Source: Candidatus Microbacterium phytovorans (lineage in GTDB: Bacteria > Actinomycetota > Actinomycetes > Actinomycetales > Microbacteriaceae). Taken from it: DNA of 64,000 nt. A model generated the notes under the pieces. That model was not told where the DNA came from, searched no databases, and saw only the letters and a list, made by a program, of their open reading frames with translations. The position numbers and the translations under genes were made by a program. How positions within the stretch are numbered: position 1 is the first letter of the stretch; every line of letters begins with the position of its first letter. Where the stretch lies: contig CP119321.1 in assembly GCA_029202445.1 (NCBI GenBank), forward strand, positions 1,736,001-1,800,000. The letters are read 5' to 3'. Shown here in pieces: positions 16,139 to 24,850 of this stretch.

Positions 16139-16435
16139 TCAGTACGCGACGAAGTCGTACTCCTGGAACTCGGCGACTTCGGGCACCCAGCGACCCTGCA
16201 CGAACCCGACATGGTCGGGGTGAGCATCGTAGGCCGCGTAGGCGCTCTCGTCGGAGAACACCATCGCGAACTGGTAACCGAGTTCGCTCTTCGCACTCAC
16301 CTGGCGGTTCACCTCGAAGCCCTCGACCCCGGGGATCGACGACAAAATGCGGCGGCCGTCGGCGAGGAATGCCCTCTCTGCCGAGGAGCCGGGCGCATGG
16401 ACGAGTCGGAACACGACGGTGTGGCGGATGCTCAC
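16139..16435 (-). CDS. Dabb-family small alpha/beta barrel protein
   Basis: A 98-residue protein of the stress-responsive A/B barrel (Dabb) family: IRHTVVFRLVH at the start, a central GVEGFEVNRQ, and a C-terminal VPEVAEFQEYDF. Such proteins are dimeric and some are enzymes (for example cyclases); others have no known activity. The start is GTG at 16435, overlapping the stop of the upstream isomerase by 4 bases (GTGA) and preceded by AGGAGAA. It is the last gene of the sugar cluster, so it may act on or with a pathway intermediate. Role not assignable from sequence. Confidence 0.8.
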   Translation of the reverse strand: MSIRHTVVFRLVHAPGSSAERAFLADGRRILSSIPGVEGFEVNRQVSAKSELGYQFAMVFSDESAYAAYDAHPDHVGFVQGRWVPEVAEFQEYDFVAY

Positions 16436-17448
16436 GGGTTCTCCTGGTTCGAGAAGGCGGCGTCGAAGGATGCCTCGGGCGCTTTCCACAGCAGTGATCT
16501 CACGAAGGCCAGGGCCTCGGCCGCGCCATGACGACGGTCCATGCCGGCATCCTCCCATTCGATCGAGATGGGGCCGGCGTACCCGATGGCGTCGAGCGCG
16601 CGGAACGCATCCTCCCAGGGCACGTCGCCGTGCCCGGTCGAGACGAAGTCCCAGCCGCGGCGGGGATCCCCCCAGGCGAGGTGCGAGCCGAGCACGCCGG
16701 AGCGACCGGTGCGGGGCCGCATCCGTGTGTCCTTGCAGTCGACGTGGTAGATGCGGTCGGCGAAGTCGACGATGAACCCGACGGGGTCGATCCCCTGCCA
16801 CATCATGTGCGACGGATCCCAGTTGAACCCGAAGGCCTCGCGGTGGTCGATCGCTGCGACAGCCGCCTTCGACGTCCAGTAGTCGTAGGCGATCTCCCCC
16901 GGATGCACTTCGTGGGCGAACCGCACCCCCTCACCGTCGAAGACGTCGAGGATGGGGTTCCACCGGGCGGCGAAATCGTCGTACCCCGCGTCGATCACCT
17001 CTGGCGGCACGGGCGGGAACATCGCGAGGTAGGGCCAGATCGACGATCCGGTGAACCCGACGACGGTGTCCACCCCGAGCTTGCGCGCGACGCGCGCCGC
17101 GCGCTTCATGTCCTCCGCGGCCCGCGTGCGCACCCCCTCCGGATCCCCGTCTCCCCACACGTAGTCGCGGAGGATCGCTTCATGCCGGAAGTCGATGGGC
17201 GCGTCGCACACCGCTTGCCCTGCGAGGTGGTTGGAGATCGCGAACACGCGGAGCCCGTGCCTGTCGAGGATCTCCCGCCGCGAGCGCAGGTACGCGTCGT
17301 CCTCGTCGGCGCGTCTCAGGTCGAGGTGGTCGCCCGACGCCGCGATCTCGAGCCCGTCATACCCCCACGAGGCCGCCAGGGCCGCGACCTCCTCGAAGGG
17401 GAGGTCGGCCCACTGCCCCGTGAACAGGGTCACCGGATGCTCAGCCAT
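16432..17448 (-). CDS. sugar phosphate isomerase/epimerase-like TIM barrel (second of two)
   Basis: A 338-residue xylose-isomerase-like TIM barrel. Metal-site segments are HEVHPGEIAYD, NWDPSHMMWQ, HVDCKD and SIEWED, giving the Glu-Asp-His-Glu set of this fold. It is longer than the 293-residue barrel upstream and the two are not close copies. Starts at 17448 or 17451 (ATGATG) follow GAAGGAG and overlap the end of the previous gene by 8-11 bases. Next to a Gfo/Idh/MocA dehydrogenase, such barrels can be epimerases, inosose isomerases, or eliminases/hydratases of 3-keto sugars. The third option fits the whole cluster best, as inference. Confidence 0.85.
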   Translation of the reverse strand: MAEHPVTLFTGQWADLPFEEVAALAASWGYDGLEIAASGDHLDLRRADEDDAYLRSRREILDRHGLRVFAISNHLAGQAVCDAPIDFRHEAILRDYVWGDGDPEGVRTRAAEDMKRAARVARKLGVDTVVGFTGSSIWPYLAMFPPVPPEVIDAGYDDFAARWNPILDVFDGEGVRFAHEVHPGEIAYDYWTSKAAVAAIDHREAFGFNWDPSHMMWQGIDPVGFIVDFADRIYHVDCKDTRMRPRTGRSGVLGSHLAWGDPRRGWDFVSTGHGDVPWEDAFRALDAIGYAGPISIEWEDAGMDRRHGAAEALAFVRSLLWKAPEASFDAAFSNQENP

Positions 17449-18322
17449 CATGCTCCTTCGCACGGACGCGGGTGTTCTCCCACTCTCGCAGGAACGCGAG
17501 CGAATCGGTGGCCAGCTGGTCCTGCGTGGATGCCAGCGGGCGCCACACCGACGCCGCGACGGCGATGGTGGCGTTGTCCCCCGTGAAGCTCTCCAGCCCC
17601 AGCACGCCGTCGTAGCCGACCGCGTCCAGAGCGGTCAGGATGCCGGGCCAGTCGGTGTGATCGGCACCGACGGCGCCGCGGTCGCTGCCGCACACCTGCA
17701 CATGCGCGATGGCGTCGCCGGCGCGGCGGATCGCCTCGTCCGGTCGCTTCTCCTCGATGTTGAGGTGATACGTGTCCAGCGCGATTCCGAGGCCGTCGCC
17801 CAGCAACGGGCCGAGCGCATGCAGCGCCTGGTCGACCGTGTTGAGGAGGCTCGTCTCGTAACGGTTGAGAGGTTCGACGGCCAGGCGGATGCCGGCGGCA
17901 CCGGCCTCTTCGACCAGCGGCGCCAGGTTCTCGCGCAGCTCGGCTTCCGCACGATCCCGCTCGTCGGCATCCATGCGCCACGTGACTCCCGTGGGCGCGT
18001 AGAACGGACCGGCGACGCGCGTCGCGCCGACAGTCACGGCAGCCGCGAGGCACGCGCGGAGATACTCCTGCGTCGCGGCGACATCGCCCGCCCGCGACAG
18101 GAGCGAGCGCCCCGGCCCCATCGCGCCGACGACGACGGGTTCGAGGCCGCGCTCCTGCAGGAGATCGCGTGCATTCACGGCATCCCAGTCTCCCGGGCTC
18201 TCCAGCGGCAGCTCGATCGCATCGAAGCCGAAAGCGGCCGCCTTGGCCGTGAGGGTGTCCAGGGTGTCGTCGCTCAGCGGCGACGTCCACACCCACGTGT
18301 TGACCCCGATCCTGCGAGTCAT
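17441..18322 (-). CDS. D-tagatose/D-psicose 3-epimerase-like TIM barrel
   Basis: A 293-residue TIM barrel of the ketose 3-epimerase type. The four metal ligands can be placed: Glu in AVEPLNRYET, Asp in LDTYHLNIEE, His in HVQVCGSDRG, and Glu in LGLESF. The N-terminus IGVNTWVWTSPLSDDTL is typical. Length equals that of known D-psicose 3-epimerases. The ATG at 18322 is preceded by GAGAGA; longer in-frame readings run into repeat DNA and are not genuine. It overlaps the next isomerase by 8 bases. It may act on free ketoses or on keto-glycosides imported by the ABC system upstream. Confidence 0.87.
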   Translation of the reverse strand: MTRRIGVNTWVWTSPLSDDTLDTLTAKAAAFGFDAIELPLESPGDWDAVNARDLLQERGLEPVVVGAMGPGRSLLSRAGDVAATQEYLRACLAAAVTVGATRVAGPFYAPTGVTWRMDADERDRAEAELRENLAPLVEEAGAAGIRLAVEPLNRYETSLLNTVDQALHALGPLLGDGLGIALDTYHLNIEEKRPDEAIRRAGDAIAHVQVCGSDRGAVGADHTDWPGILTALDAVGYDGVLGLESFTGDNATIAVAASVWRPLASTQDQLATDSLAFLREWENTRVRAKEHDG

Positions 18323-18350
18323 GTGTCTCTCTTCCTCGACGGTGGTACTG

Positions 18351-18633
18351 CGTTTCGTCTCGCCTGCGGCTCGCTCAACGACCGGAGGGTCGCCTGCGGC
18401 TCGCTCAACGACCGGAGGCGTGCCCGCCCGCGGCTCGCTCAACGACCGGAAGGTCGCCTGCGGCTCGCGCAACGACCGGAGGCGTACTGCGTTTCGTCTC
18501 GCCTGCGGCTCGCTCAACGACCGGAGGGTCGCCTGCGGCTCGCTCAACGACCGGGAAGGTCGCCCGCGGCTCGCTCAACGACCGGGCGGGTCGAGGACCC
18601 ACGGTCGTTGAGCGAGCGCAGCGAGACGAAACG
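18351..18633. repeat. tract of seven direct 20-base repeats plus one inverted 32-base copy
   Basis: The core GCGGCTCGCTCAACGACCGG begins at 18366, 18396, 18430, 18460 (one mismatch), 18505, 18535 and 18566, mostly 30 bases apart. Two copies (from 18351 and 18490) carry the extra left part CGTTTCGTCTCGCCT. An inverted copy in the 32-base standard form lies at 18602-18633. The tract fills the 327-base gap between the binding-protein stop and the epimerase start. The inverted copy can pair with any direct copy to make a large hairpin in the transcript. No gene is present. Confidence 0.9.
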
Positions 18634-18649
18634 CCGCACGCGTTCCGGC

Positions 18650-19864
18650 TTACGGGATCTGGCGCTGCTGCCAAACCTCGGGGAAGCCCGGCAGGTTCTC
18701 GCCGCCGAACTTCGCGTAGTGGCCGTCGGGCATACCCTCGTTGGCCGCCAGGTACTGGTCGAGCTCGTCGACCGTGATGGGGCTCTGCGGGAGCACCCAC
18801 TCCTTCGGGACCTCTTCACCGGCGAAGATCTTCTGCGCCGCGAGCAGCGGGGTGCGCCACTGGAAGTTCGAGTACACCGGCGCCAGCCCCGTGAGTCCCG
18901 TCTCCTTCCACTTCCGCAGGAAGCTCATCTCGTCCTCGCCCGTCATGACGGGGTAGTCGACTCCGGCATCCTCGAACGCCTCGATCGCCGCGACGGCACC
19001 GTCACCGGCATCCATCCAGATGCCCTTGACGTCGCCCTTGGCGAGCTCGTCGCTGATGATGCTCTTGATCTCCGCGGGGTCGGCGCCCGTGAAGTAGTCC
19101 ACCGCGTCGATGCCGGCCTCGGTGAAGAGCTTATCCGCCGCCGCCCAGCGCTGCTCCAGCACGTCGACACCCGGGAGGATGCGCAGACCCACCACCTTGT
19201 CGCCCGGCTCGAGGTTCTCGATGAGGAACTCAGCGGTGTCGATGCCCCACGCGAACCCGCCGATCGGGTGGATGAACGTGACGGGGCAGTCGGTCTGCAC
19301 GCCGCGGTCGAAGACGATGACCGGCTTGCCCGTGTCACACGCCCGCTCGACGGCCGGGGTCATCGCCGCGGTGCTGTTGGGCGAGATGAGGAAGACGTCG
19401 CACCCTCCCTCGGCGATGAAGTAGTCGATGTCGGCGATCTGCGTGTCGTCGGAGTCCTGCGCGTCGCGGGTCTCCATCTCGCTGATCACCCCCTCGTCCT
19501 GCAGCACCTTGAGCTGCTGGTTCATCGTGATCCAGCCCGTCTGACGCCACGGGTTGGAGATCGAGGCGTTCGCGAAGCAGGCCTTCTTGGCACCCTCGCT
19601 CGCGAACTCCGACGTGTCCACCATCTCGGCGTTGATGTACTGCAGGTATGGCTCGTCGGCGGGACCTTCCGGCGCGATGCCGCGCTGTTCGTCCTGCGTG
19701 TCGAAGAGGGTCTGGTCGAACCATTCGTTCGCGGCCGCCGACTCGCTGGGCGCGGGGTCGGTCTCGGCCGGCGGGGTCACACTCGGGTCGGTGGTGCACC
19801 CGGCGAGGGCGAACACCCCGATCAGCGCCACGGCAGCGGTGGCGATCGTCGTCGATCGACGCAT
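18650..19864 (-). CDS. ribose-type ABC sugar-binding lipoprotein
   Basis: A 404-residue periplasmic-binding-protein type 1 lipoprotein (RbsB-like). The signal peptide ends in lipobox LAGC, followed by a Thr/Pro/Glu/Ser tether. Core motifs are FANASISNPWRQTGWITMNQ, VFLISPNSTAAMTPAVERAC, VIVFDRGV and GIWMDAGDGAVAAIEAFEDA. Its ATG shares one base with the TAA of the permease upstream, so translation is coupled. It is downstream of the ATPase and both permeases, the reverse of the usual order with the binding protein first or last; the repeat tract follows. The sugar is unknown. Confidence 0.92.
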   Translation of the reverse strand: MRRSTTIATAAVALIGVFALAGCTTDPSVTPPAETDPAPSESAAANEWFDQTLFDTQDEQRGIAPEGPADEPYLQYINAEMVDTSEFASEGAKKACFANASISNPWRQTGWITMNQQLKVLQDEGVISEMETRDAQDSDDTQIADIDYFIAEGGCDVFLISPNSTAAMTPAVERACDTGKPVIVFDRGVQTDCPVTFIHPIGGFAWGIDTAEFLIENLEPGDKVVGLRILPGVDVLEQRWAAADKLFTEAGIDAVDYFTGADPAEIKSIISDELAKGDVKGIWMDAGDGAVAAIEAFEDAGVDYPVMTGEDEMSFLRKWKETGLTGLAPVYSNFQWRTPLLAAQKIFAGEEVPKEWVLPQSPITVDELDQYLAANEGMPDGHYAKFGGENLPGFPEVWQQRQIP

Positions 19865-20961
19865 TACTGGTCTCCTCTGGTTTCTGCTCTGTTTTCTGCG
19901 GCACCCTCGACCGTGAGGGCAGGTGGTGCGGACGTGCGAGCCGAGACGCCCACGGGCGGGTCGGGCTCCTTCCCCGGATCGGGGGAAGCGGGTGCGGGCG
20001 TCGCTCGACGGCGGGCCCGGAAGACGACGCCGGAGTAGGCGACGGCAGCGATGATGATGACGCCCTGAACGGCGTCGCGCAGCGACGACGGGACACCGGA
20101 GATGTTGAGGACGAGGAAGAGGGCCTCGAGGACGAAAGCGCCCGCGACGGCAGCGACGATCCATCCGCGTCCCCCGCCGAGCACCACGCCGCCGAGCACG
20201 ACGGCGGTGATCGCGATGAACTCGTAGCCGCGACCGACAGACGGGTGGACGCCGGCATACCCCACCAGCAGCACGCCCGAAACCGTCGCCGAGACGGAGG
20301 AGATGATGAAGGCGCGCGTCGTGATCCACCAGGAGCGGGCTCCGGCGTACCGCGTGGCGCGGGCGTTGTCACCCAGGGCGAGGAGCACCTTGCCGTACGG
20401 CCGCTTCGTCAGCCAGATCCCGAGCGCGAGCCAGCCCGCGAGGACGAGCACCGACCACGGGAGGATGTCGAGCACGGGGAGCCCTCGGATGCCGCCGCGA
20501 CCGATCTGACGGAAGCTGTCGGCGGGGTTGCCCGTTGCGGCGCCGCCGGTCCACCACATGACCGCGCCCAGGAGGGCGAGCATCATCCCCAGCGTCACGA
20601 TGAACGAAGGCACCTGCAGGAGCGTCGTGATCAGTCCGTTGACGAGCCCGACGAGCACCCCGAAGACGAGCATGAGCAGGAGGACGGGCACCGTGCGGGC
20701 GTCGTCCTGCCCCACGAGGTTTCCCGCGATGATCACCTGCGCCGTGATGAGCGACCCCTGCGACAGATCGAACTCCCCCGCGATGATCACGAAGTACTGA
20801 CCGATCGCGATGATCGCGACGGGCGCGACGCGCTGGATGTAGCGCACGAACTGGCCGGGCTCGGCGAAGTTCGGGTTGAGGACGGTCACCGTCACGAGCA
20901 GCACGACGAGCAGCAGGAAGACGGCGCCGCGAGGGCTCACGAGGGTGCGCAGCGCGTTCAT
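19864..20961 (-). CDS. ribose-type ABC permease (second)
   Basis: A 365-residue RbsC-like permease with about 8-10 membrane helices. The family hallmark AIGQYFVIIAGEFDLSQGS near residue 50 and the conserved GRGYEFIAITAVVLGGVVLG are seen. A cytoplasmic Pro-rich tail of about 45 residues ends the protein. The start at 20961 overlaps the other permease's stop by 4 bases (ATGA), and its stop overlaps the binding-protein start by one base. Two different permeases imply a heterodimeric channel. Confidence 0.92.
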   Translation of the reverse strand: MNALRTLVSPRGAVFLLLVVLLVTVTVLNPNFAEPGQFVRYIQRVAPVAIIAIGQYFVIIAGEFDLSQGSLITAQVIIAGNLVGQDDARTVPVLLLMLVFGVLVGLVNGLITTLLQVPSFIVTLGMMLALLGAVMWWTGGAATGNPADSFRQIGRGGIRGLPVLDILPWSVLVLAGWLALGIWLTKRPYGKVLLALGDNARATRYAGARSWWITTRAFIISSVSATVSGVLLVGYAGVHPSVGRGYEFIAITAVVLGGVVLGGGRGWIVAAVAGAFVLEALFLVLNISGVPSSLRDAVQGVIIIAAVAYSGVVFRARRRATPAPASPDPGKEPDPPVGVSARTSAPPALTVEGAAENRAETRGDQ

Positions 20962-22037
20962 CGGGAGGCTCCTTCTGCCGGGGTGCCGGGATCGAGGGCC
21001 GCGGAGGCCGCCGCCATGGCCGGTGCGGCCGCGCGGGCCGCGGCATCCTCGCCCGTTCGCGTGCCGCCGGGCCCGAAACGCGATCGGCGACGCACGATCG
21101 CCCGACGGCTGTACACGGCGACGGCCGCGACGATCACGATGCCGCGGACCACGTCCTTGAGGAACGGGTTCACCTGCATGACGCTCATGACGTTGTCGAG
21201 CACCGCGAAGATCGCGACCCCCGCGATCGTGCCCCAGATGGAGCCGCGCCCGCCGAGGAGCAGCGTGCCGCCGAGCACCACCGCGGCGATCGACAGGAGG
21301 GCGTACCCTCCCTGCTGGCCCACGGTGGGACTTCCCACACCGAGCCTGCTGGCGAGCAGGAGGCCGGCGAGGCCCGCGAACACCGAGCACATCACGTGCG
21401 CCGCGATGAGCGGCGGACGCGTACGCACGCCGGACAGACGAGCGACCTCGGGGTCGCCGCCGACGGCGAACAGGTGCGCACCCGTGCGCGTGCGCCCCAG
21501 GAGGAACCAGACCAGCGCGGCGAGCGCGAGCATGATCAGCGTCGAGATCGGAACGGGTCCGACGCCGGTCGCGCCGAGGAGCTGGAAGTCCCAGGGCACC
21601 GAGCCAGCACTGCCCTGGAAGTTGGTGTTGAGCACGCCCTGCAGGATGAGTCCGACACCGAGCGTCGCGATGAAGCCGTTGACCTTGAGCACGGTCACGA
21701 TGAGACCGTTCGCCAGGCCGATCGCCGCGCACACCAGGAGGGTGAAAGTGACCGCCCAGGGGATGTTCGCGGGGTCGCCGGCCATCGTCGTCGCGGCCAG
21801 CAGGCTCGACAGGCTCATGACGTAGGTGACCGAGAGGTCGAGAGAGGCTCCGAGCACGACGAGCGTCTGACCGATCGCGACGAGACCGAGCACGCTCATC
21901 CCCGTGAGGATGTCGCGGATGTTGCCGGGGCTGAAGAAGCTTCGTCCGACGGTCGCTACGAGCACCGCTCCGACGGCGATCGTCAGGAGCAGGATGCCGA
22001 GGACGATGACCGTGGAATCGAGGCGGAGGCGCTTCAT
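20958..22037 (-). CDS. ribose-type ABC permease (first)
   Basis: A 359-residue RbsC-like permease. Hallmarks are AIGQTLVVLGASLDLSVTYV and YALLSIAAVVLGGTLLLGG. The C-terminus is a charged Ala/Thr-rich tail. It overlaps the ATPase gene upstream by 4 bases and the second permease downstream by 4 bases, so the three are translated in series. Together with the second permease it should form the membrane channel of the importer. Confidence 0.92.
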   Translation of the reverse strand: MKRLRLDSTVIVLGILLLTIAVGAVLVATVGRSFFSPGNIRDILTGMSVLGLVAIGQTLVVLGASLDLSVTYVMSLSSLLAATTMAGDPANIPWAVTFTLLVCAAIGLANGLIVTVLKVNGFIATLGVGLILQGVLNTNFQGSAGSVPWDFQLLGATGVGPVPISTLIMLALAALVWFLLGRTRTGAHLFAVGGDPEVARLSGVRTRPPLIAAHVMCSVFAGLAGLLLASRLGVGSPTVGQQGGYALLSIAAVVLGGTLLLGGRGSIWGTIAGVAIFAVLDNVMSVMQVNPFLKDVVRGIVIVAAVAVYSRRAIVRRRSRFGPGGTRTGEDAAARAAAPAMAAASAALDPGTPAEGASR

Positions 22038-23629
22038 CGCGCATCCCCCTCGTCCATCGCCGCGTCGTCGTGGTCGCGGGCCGCTCCGGTCGCTGCAGCC
22101 AGGACGTCCTGCTCCGCCGCTCCGGCCGTCAGCTCGGCGACCAGTTCACCGTCGCGCATGACGAGGATGCGGTCGCTCATCCCGATGACCTCCGGCAGTT
22201 CGCTCGAGACCATGAGCACGGCTTTCCCTTCGGCGGCGAGTTGCCGCATCAGCTGGTACACGGCGACTTTCGCTCCGACGTCGATACCGCGCGTCGGCTC
22301 GTCGAACAGCACGATCTTCGGTTCGGTGACGAGCCACTTGGCGAGCACGACCTTCTGCTGGTTGCCGCCGGAGAGGAAGCGCACCTCCTGGTCGAGGCCG
22401 CGGGAGCTGACCTCGAGGGCACTGAGGATGCCGGGGATGTCGCGACGCGCGCCGCGGGTGCGCCCGGCGAACACACTGCGGACGACCAGGAGCGCGTTGT
22501 CCAGCACCGATTGCCCCAGCGCGAGTCCCTGCGCCTTGCGATCCTCCGTCACGAGGGCGAGGCCCGCACGCACGGCGTCGCGCGCGTGACGGAACCGTGC
22601 CTGCGCACCACCCACGCGAACGGTGCCGCGCGAGAACGGGTGGATGCCGAAGACGCCCTCGACCAGCTCCGTACGCCCCGAACCCTGGAGCCCGGCGACT
22701 CCGACGATCTCGCCGGCGCGCAGGGTGAGCCCGACGCCGTCGACGAACTCGTTGCCGCAGTCCTCGAGCTCGAGCAGTGCGGGGCCGACGGTCGTCCCGT
22801 CGACGGGCCCGGGAAAGTAGGTCTGCAGCGGCCTGCCCACCATGCGACGAACGAGCTCGTCCGGCGTGAGGTCGGCGGCGGCATCCGTCGACACGCGACG
22901 CCCGTCCTTGAGGATCGTGATCCGATCGCAGAGCTCGAAGATCTCCTTCAGGCGGTGCGAGACGTAGACGACCGCCACGCCCCGCGCCGTCAGCCGGCGC
23001 ACGATGGCGTAGAGCAGTTCGACCTCGTGATCGCTGAGGGCGGCCGTCGGCTCGTCCATGGAGATGAGTCGCGCGTCGAAGGACAACGCCTTCACGATCT
23101 CGACGATCTGCTGCTCGGCGACCGTCAGCGAGCCCACACGCGCTCCCGGATCGATGAACCCGACTCCCAGGTCGTCGAGGAGGGCTTGCGTGCGCGCGAC
23201 CATTCCTCGGGTGTCGACGAATCCGCCGCGGCGCGGCTCCCTGCCCAGGAACACGTTCTGCGAGACGGTGCGCTCCGGCAGCAGGGTGAACTCCTGGAAC
23301 ACCGTGACGAGGCCGGCATCCATCGCCTGTCGCGGATGCGGGAAGGCCACGGTGCGCCCCTCGAACTCGACGGTCCCCTCGTCGGCCGGGTGGACCCCGG
23401 CGAGGATCTTCATGAACGTCGACTTGCCCGCGCCGTTCTCCCCGACGAGACCATGCAGCTCGCCGCGGCGGACGTCGAGATCGATGCCTTCCAGCACCCG
23501 CACCCCGAAGAACGACTTGCCCACCCCCCGCGCGCGGAGCACGAGCGCCGCGCTGTCGGCGGAATCGAGCGGCGCACCGTCCAGAGCCGTGTCGGTCGGT
23601 CCGGTGTCGGTCAGTCCGGTGTCGGTCAT
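22034..23629 (-). CDS. ribose-type ABC ATPase (two nucleotide-binding domains)
   Basis: A 531-residue RbsA-like ATPase with two fused nucleotide-binding domains. Domain 1 has Walker A GENGAGKST and Walker B-type LISMDEPTAAL, but its signature reads LTVAEQQ instead of LSGGQ, normal in this family. Domain 2 has the usual degenerate P-loop GLQGSGRTEL and an intact LSGGNQQK and IVLFDEPTRGID. It is preceded by a short Thr/Asp repeat (TDTGLTDTGPTDT). The start overlaps the dehydrogenase gene by 4 bases. It powers import through the two permeases. Confidence 0.93.
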   Translation of the reverse strand: MTDTGLTDTGPTDTALDGAPLDSADSAALVLRARGVGKSFFGVRVLEGIDLDVRRGELHGLVGENGAGKSTFMKILAGVHPADEGTVEFEGRTVAFPHPRQAMDAGLVTVFQEFTLLPERTVSQNVFLGREPRRGGFVDTRGMVARTQALLDDLGVGFIDPGARVGSLTVAEQQIVEIVKALSFDARLISMDEPTAALSDHEVELLYAIVRRLTARGVAVVYVSHRLKEIFELCDRITILKDGRRVSTDAAADLTPDELVRRMVGRPLQTYFPGPVDGTTVGPALLELEDCGNEFVDGVGLTLRAGEIVGVAGLQGSGRTELVEGVFGIHPFSRGTVRVGGAQARFRHARDAVRAGLALVTEDRKAQGLALGQSVLDNALLVVRSVFAGRTRGARRDIPGILSALEVSSRGLDQEVRFLSGGNQQKVVLAKWLVTEPKIVLFDEPTRGIDVGAKVAVYQLMRQLAAEGKAVLMVSSELPEVIGMSDRILVMRDGELVAELTAGAAEQDVLAAATGAARDHDDAAMDEGDAR

Positions 23630-24735
23630 GAGGGCACCTCGATCCAGCGGTCGGTGGCGGCGGAGGCGAGGACCGCCTCCGTGAGCACCGCGGCACGCAG
23701 GCCGTCGGCGAAGGTGGGCAGTCCGTCCGGTGCGGCGCCGGCGACCGCCGCGTACACGTCGGCAACGAACGCGTCGAAGGCATCCTGGTACCCCATGGGA
23801 TGACCCGCTGGCAGACGTTGCACACGGGCAGCGTCCGGGCTGGCGGTCGACGGGTCGCGCAGCAGCAGCGACGACGCGGAGCGGTCGCCGATCCACAGCT
23901 CTTCCGGGCGCTCCTGTTCGAAGCGGAGACTCTGCCGTTGCCCGTGGACCTCCACGGTGAGCGCGTTCTTGCGGCCCGCCGCCATCTGGCTGACCAGCGC
24001 GGTGCCGACGGCGCCCGATCCCAGTTCGAACAGCACCGCGACGATGTCCTCGTTGCGCACGGGACGACCGTCACCGCGGTGGTCGAAGACGCGTCGCGTG
24101 CGCGCCGACACCCTCACGACCCGCTGGCCGGTGATGAACTCGATGAGATCGAAGAGGTGCGAGCCGATGTCGGCGAATGCGCGCGACGGACCGCCCGCGT
24201 CGCCATCGGCGCGCCAGTCGTCGTCCGTGGGCAGCAGCATCCAGTCCTGGAGGTAAGCCGCGTCGATGGTGAGGACCGACCCGAGGGTGCCGTCGGCTAC
24301 TCGCGCCCGCGCTTCGCGGACCATGGGGTGGTACCGGTACACGAACGGCACAGCGCCCACGAGACCGAGCCCGGCGGCCTGATCGACGAGCGCGCGCGCC
24401 TCCTGCGTCGTCGTGGCCAGCGGCTTCTCGCACACGACGTGGTGACCGGCCGCGAGAGCCGTCCGCGCATACGTGGCGTGCGTCGCGTTGGGGGTGCAGA
24501 TGTGGACGACGTCGATGTCGGCGTCCCTCAGGACCTCGTCGGCGTCGGCGCCCGCGCGACGGTAGCCCAGGCGACGGGCGGCGTCGATGCCGCCCGCGAC
24601 CGATGAGGTCGCGATGGACCCGAGGTCGGCGCCGGCAGCGCGCGCGGCCGCGGTGTGCACACGGGCCATGAACCCGCCGCCCAGCAGCCCCGCGCGTATG
24701 GTCCCGACGCCGATGTCGGTGACTTCCGTAGTCAT
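23626..24735 (-). CDS. Gfo/Idh/MocA-family NAD(P)-dependent sugar dehydrogenase
   Basis: A 369-residue oxidoreductase, first gene of the minus-strand cluster. The Rossmann motif is GLLGGGFMARVH (about 16-27), and the family's EKP motif is CEKPLA (102-107), carrying the catalytic Lys. DIGSHLFDLIEF in the C-terminal half supplies the substrate-site Asp and His. Family members oxidise inositol, glucose-6-phosphate or glycosides, often at C3. Being transcribed with a sugar importer and two TIM barrels suggests it oxidises the imported sugar or glycoside. The gap to the divergent ROK gene holds palindromic sites. Confidence 0.92.
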   Translation of the reverse strand: MTTEVTDIGVGTIRAGLLGGGFMARVHTAAARAAGADLGSIATSSVAGGIDAARRLGYRRAGADADEVLRDADIDVVHICTPNATHATYARTALAAGHHVVCEKPLATTTQEARALVDQAAGLGLVGAVPFVYRYHPMVREARARVADGTLGSVLTIDAAYLQDWMLLPTDDDWRADGDAGGPSRAFADIGSHLFDLIEFITGQRVVRVSARTRRVFDHRGDGRPVRNEDIVAVLFELGSGAVGTALVSQMAAGRKNALTVEVHGQRQSLRFEQERPEELWIGDRSASSLLLRDPSTASPDAARVQRLPAGHPMGYQDAFDAFVADVYAAVAGAAPDGLPTFADGLRAAVLTEAVLASAATDRWIEVPS

Positions 24736-24762
24736 GGGGGTGAGTCTGACACGGCATTGACG

Positions 24763-24788
24763 ACTTTTGCTAGCGCTTCGTCAAAAGT
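24763..24788. promoter_or_regulatory. candidate ROK operator
   Basis: An inverted repeat ACTTTTG (24763-24769) and CAAAAGT (24782-24788) with a 12-base spacer, in the divergent gap 24736-24850. Two looser half-site matches (CGAAAGT near 24803 and ACAAAGG near 24823) follow. AT-rich palindromes of this kind are typical ROK/NagC targets. Confidence 0.55.
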
Positions 24789-24850
24789 TATCTGAGCGAT
24801 ACCGAAAGTCGCACGTGTGTCGACAAAGGTCGCTGTGCTTTACTGTGCGC

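Noticed and set aside
18366..18585. CRISPR-like array (20-base repeats at ~30-base steps)
   Set aside because: Spacers are only 10-25 bases and themselves repetitive, the core is found elsewhere in single copies, and no cas gene is near.
19864..22044. Apparent 726-residue protein covering both ribose-type permeases
   Set aside because: Its first half is an out-of-frame reading of the first permease. The true second permease starts at 20961.
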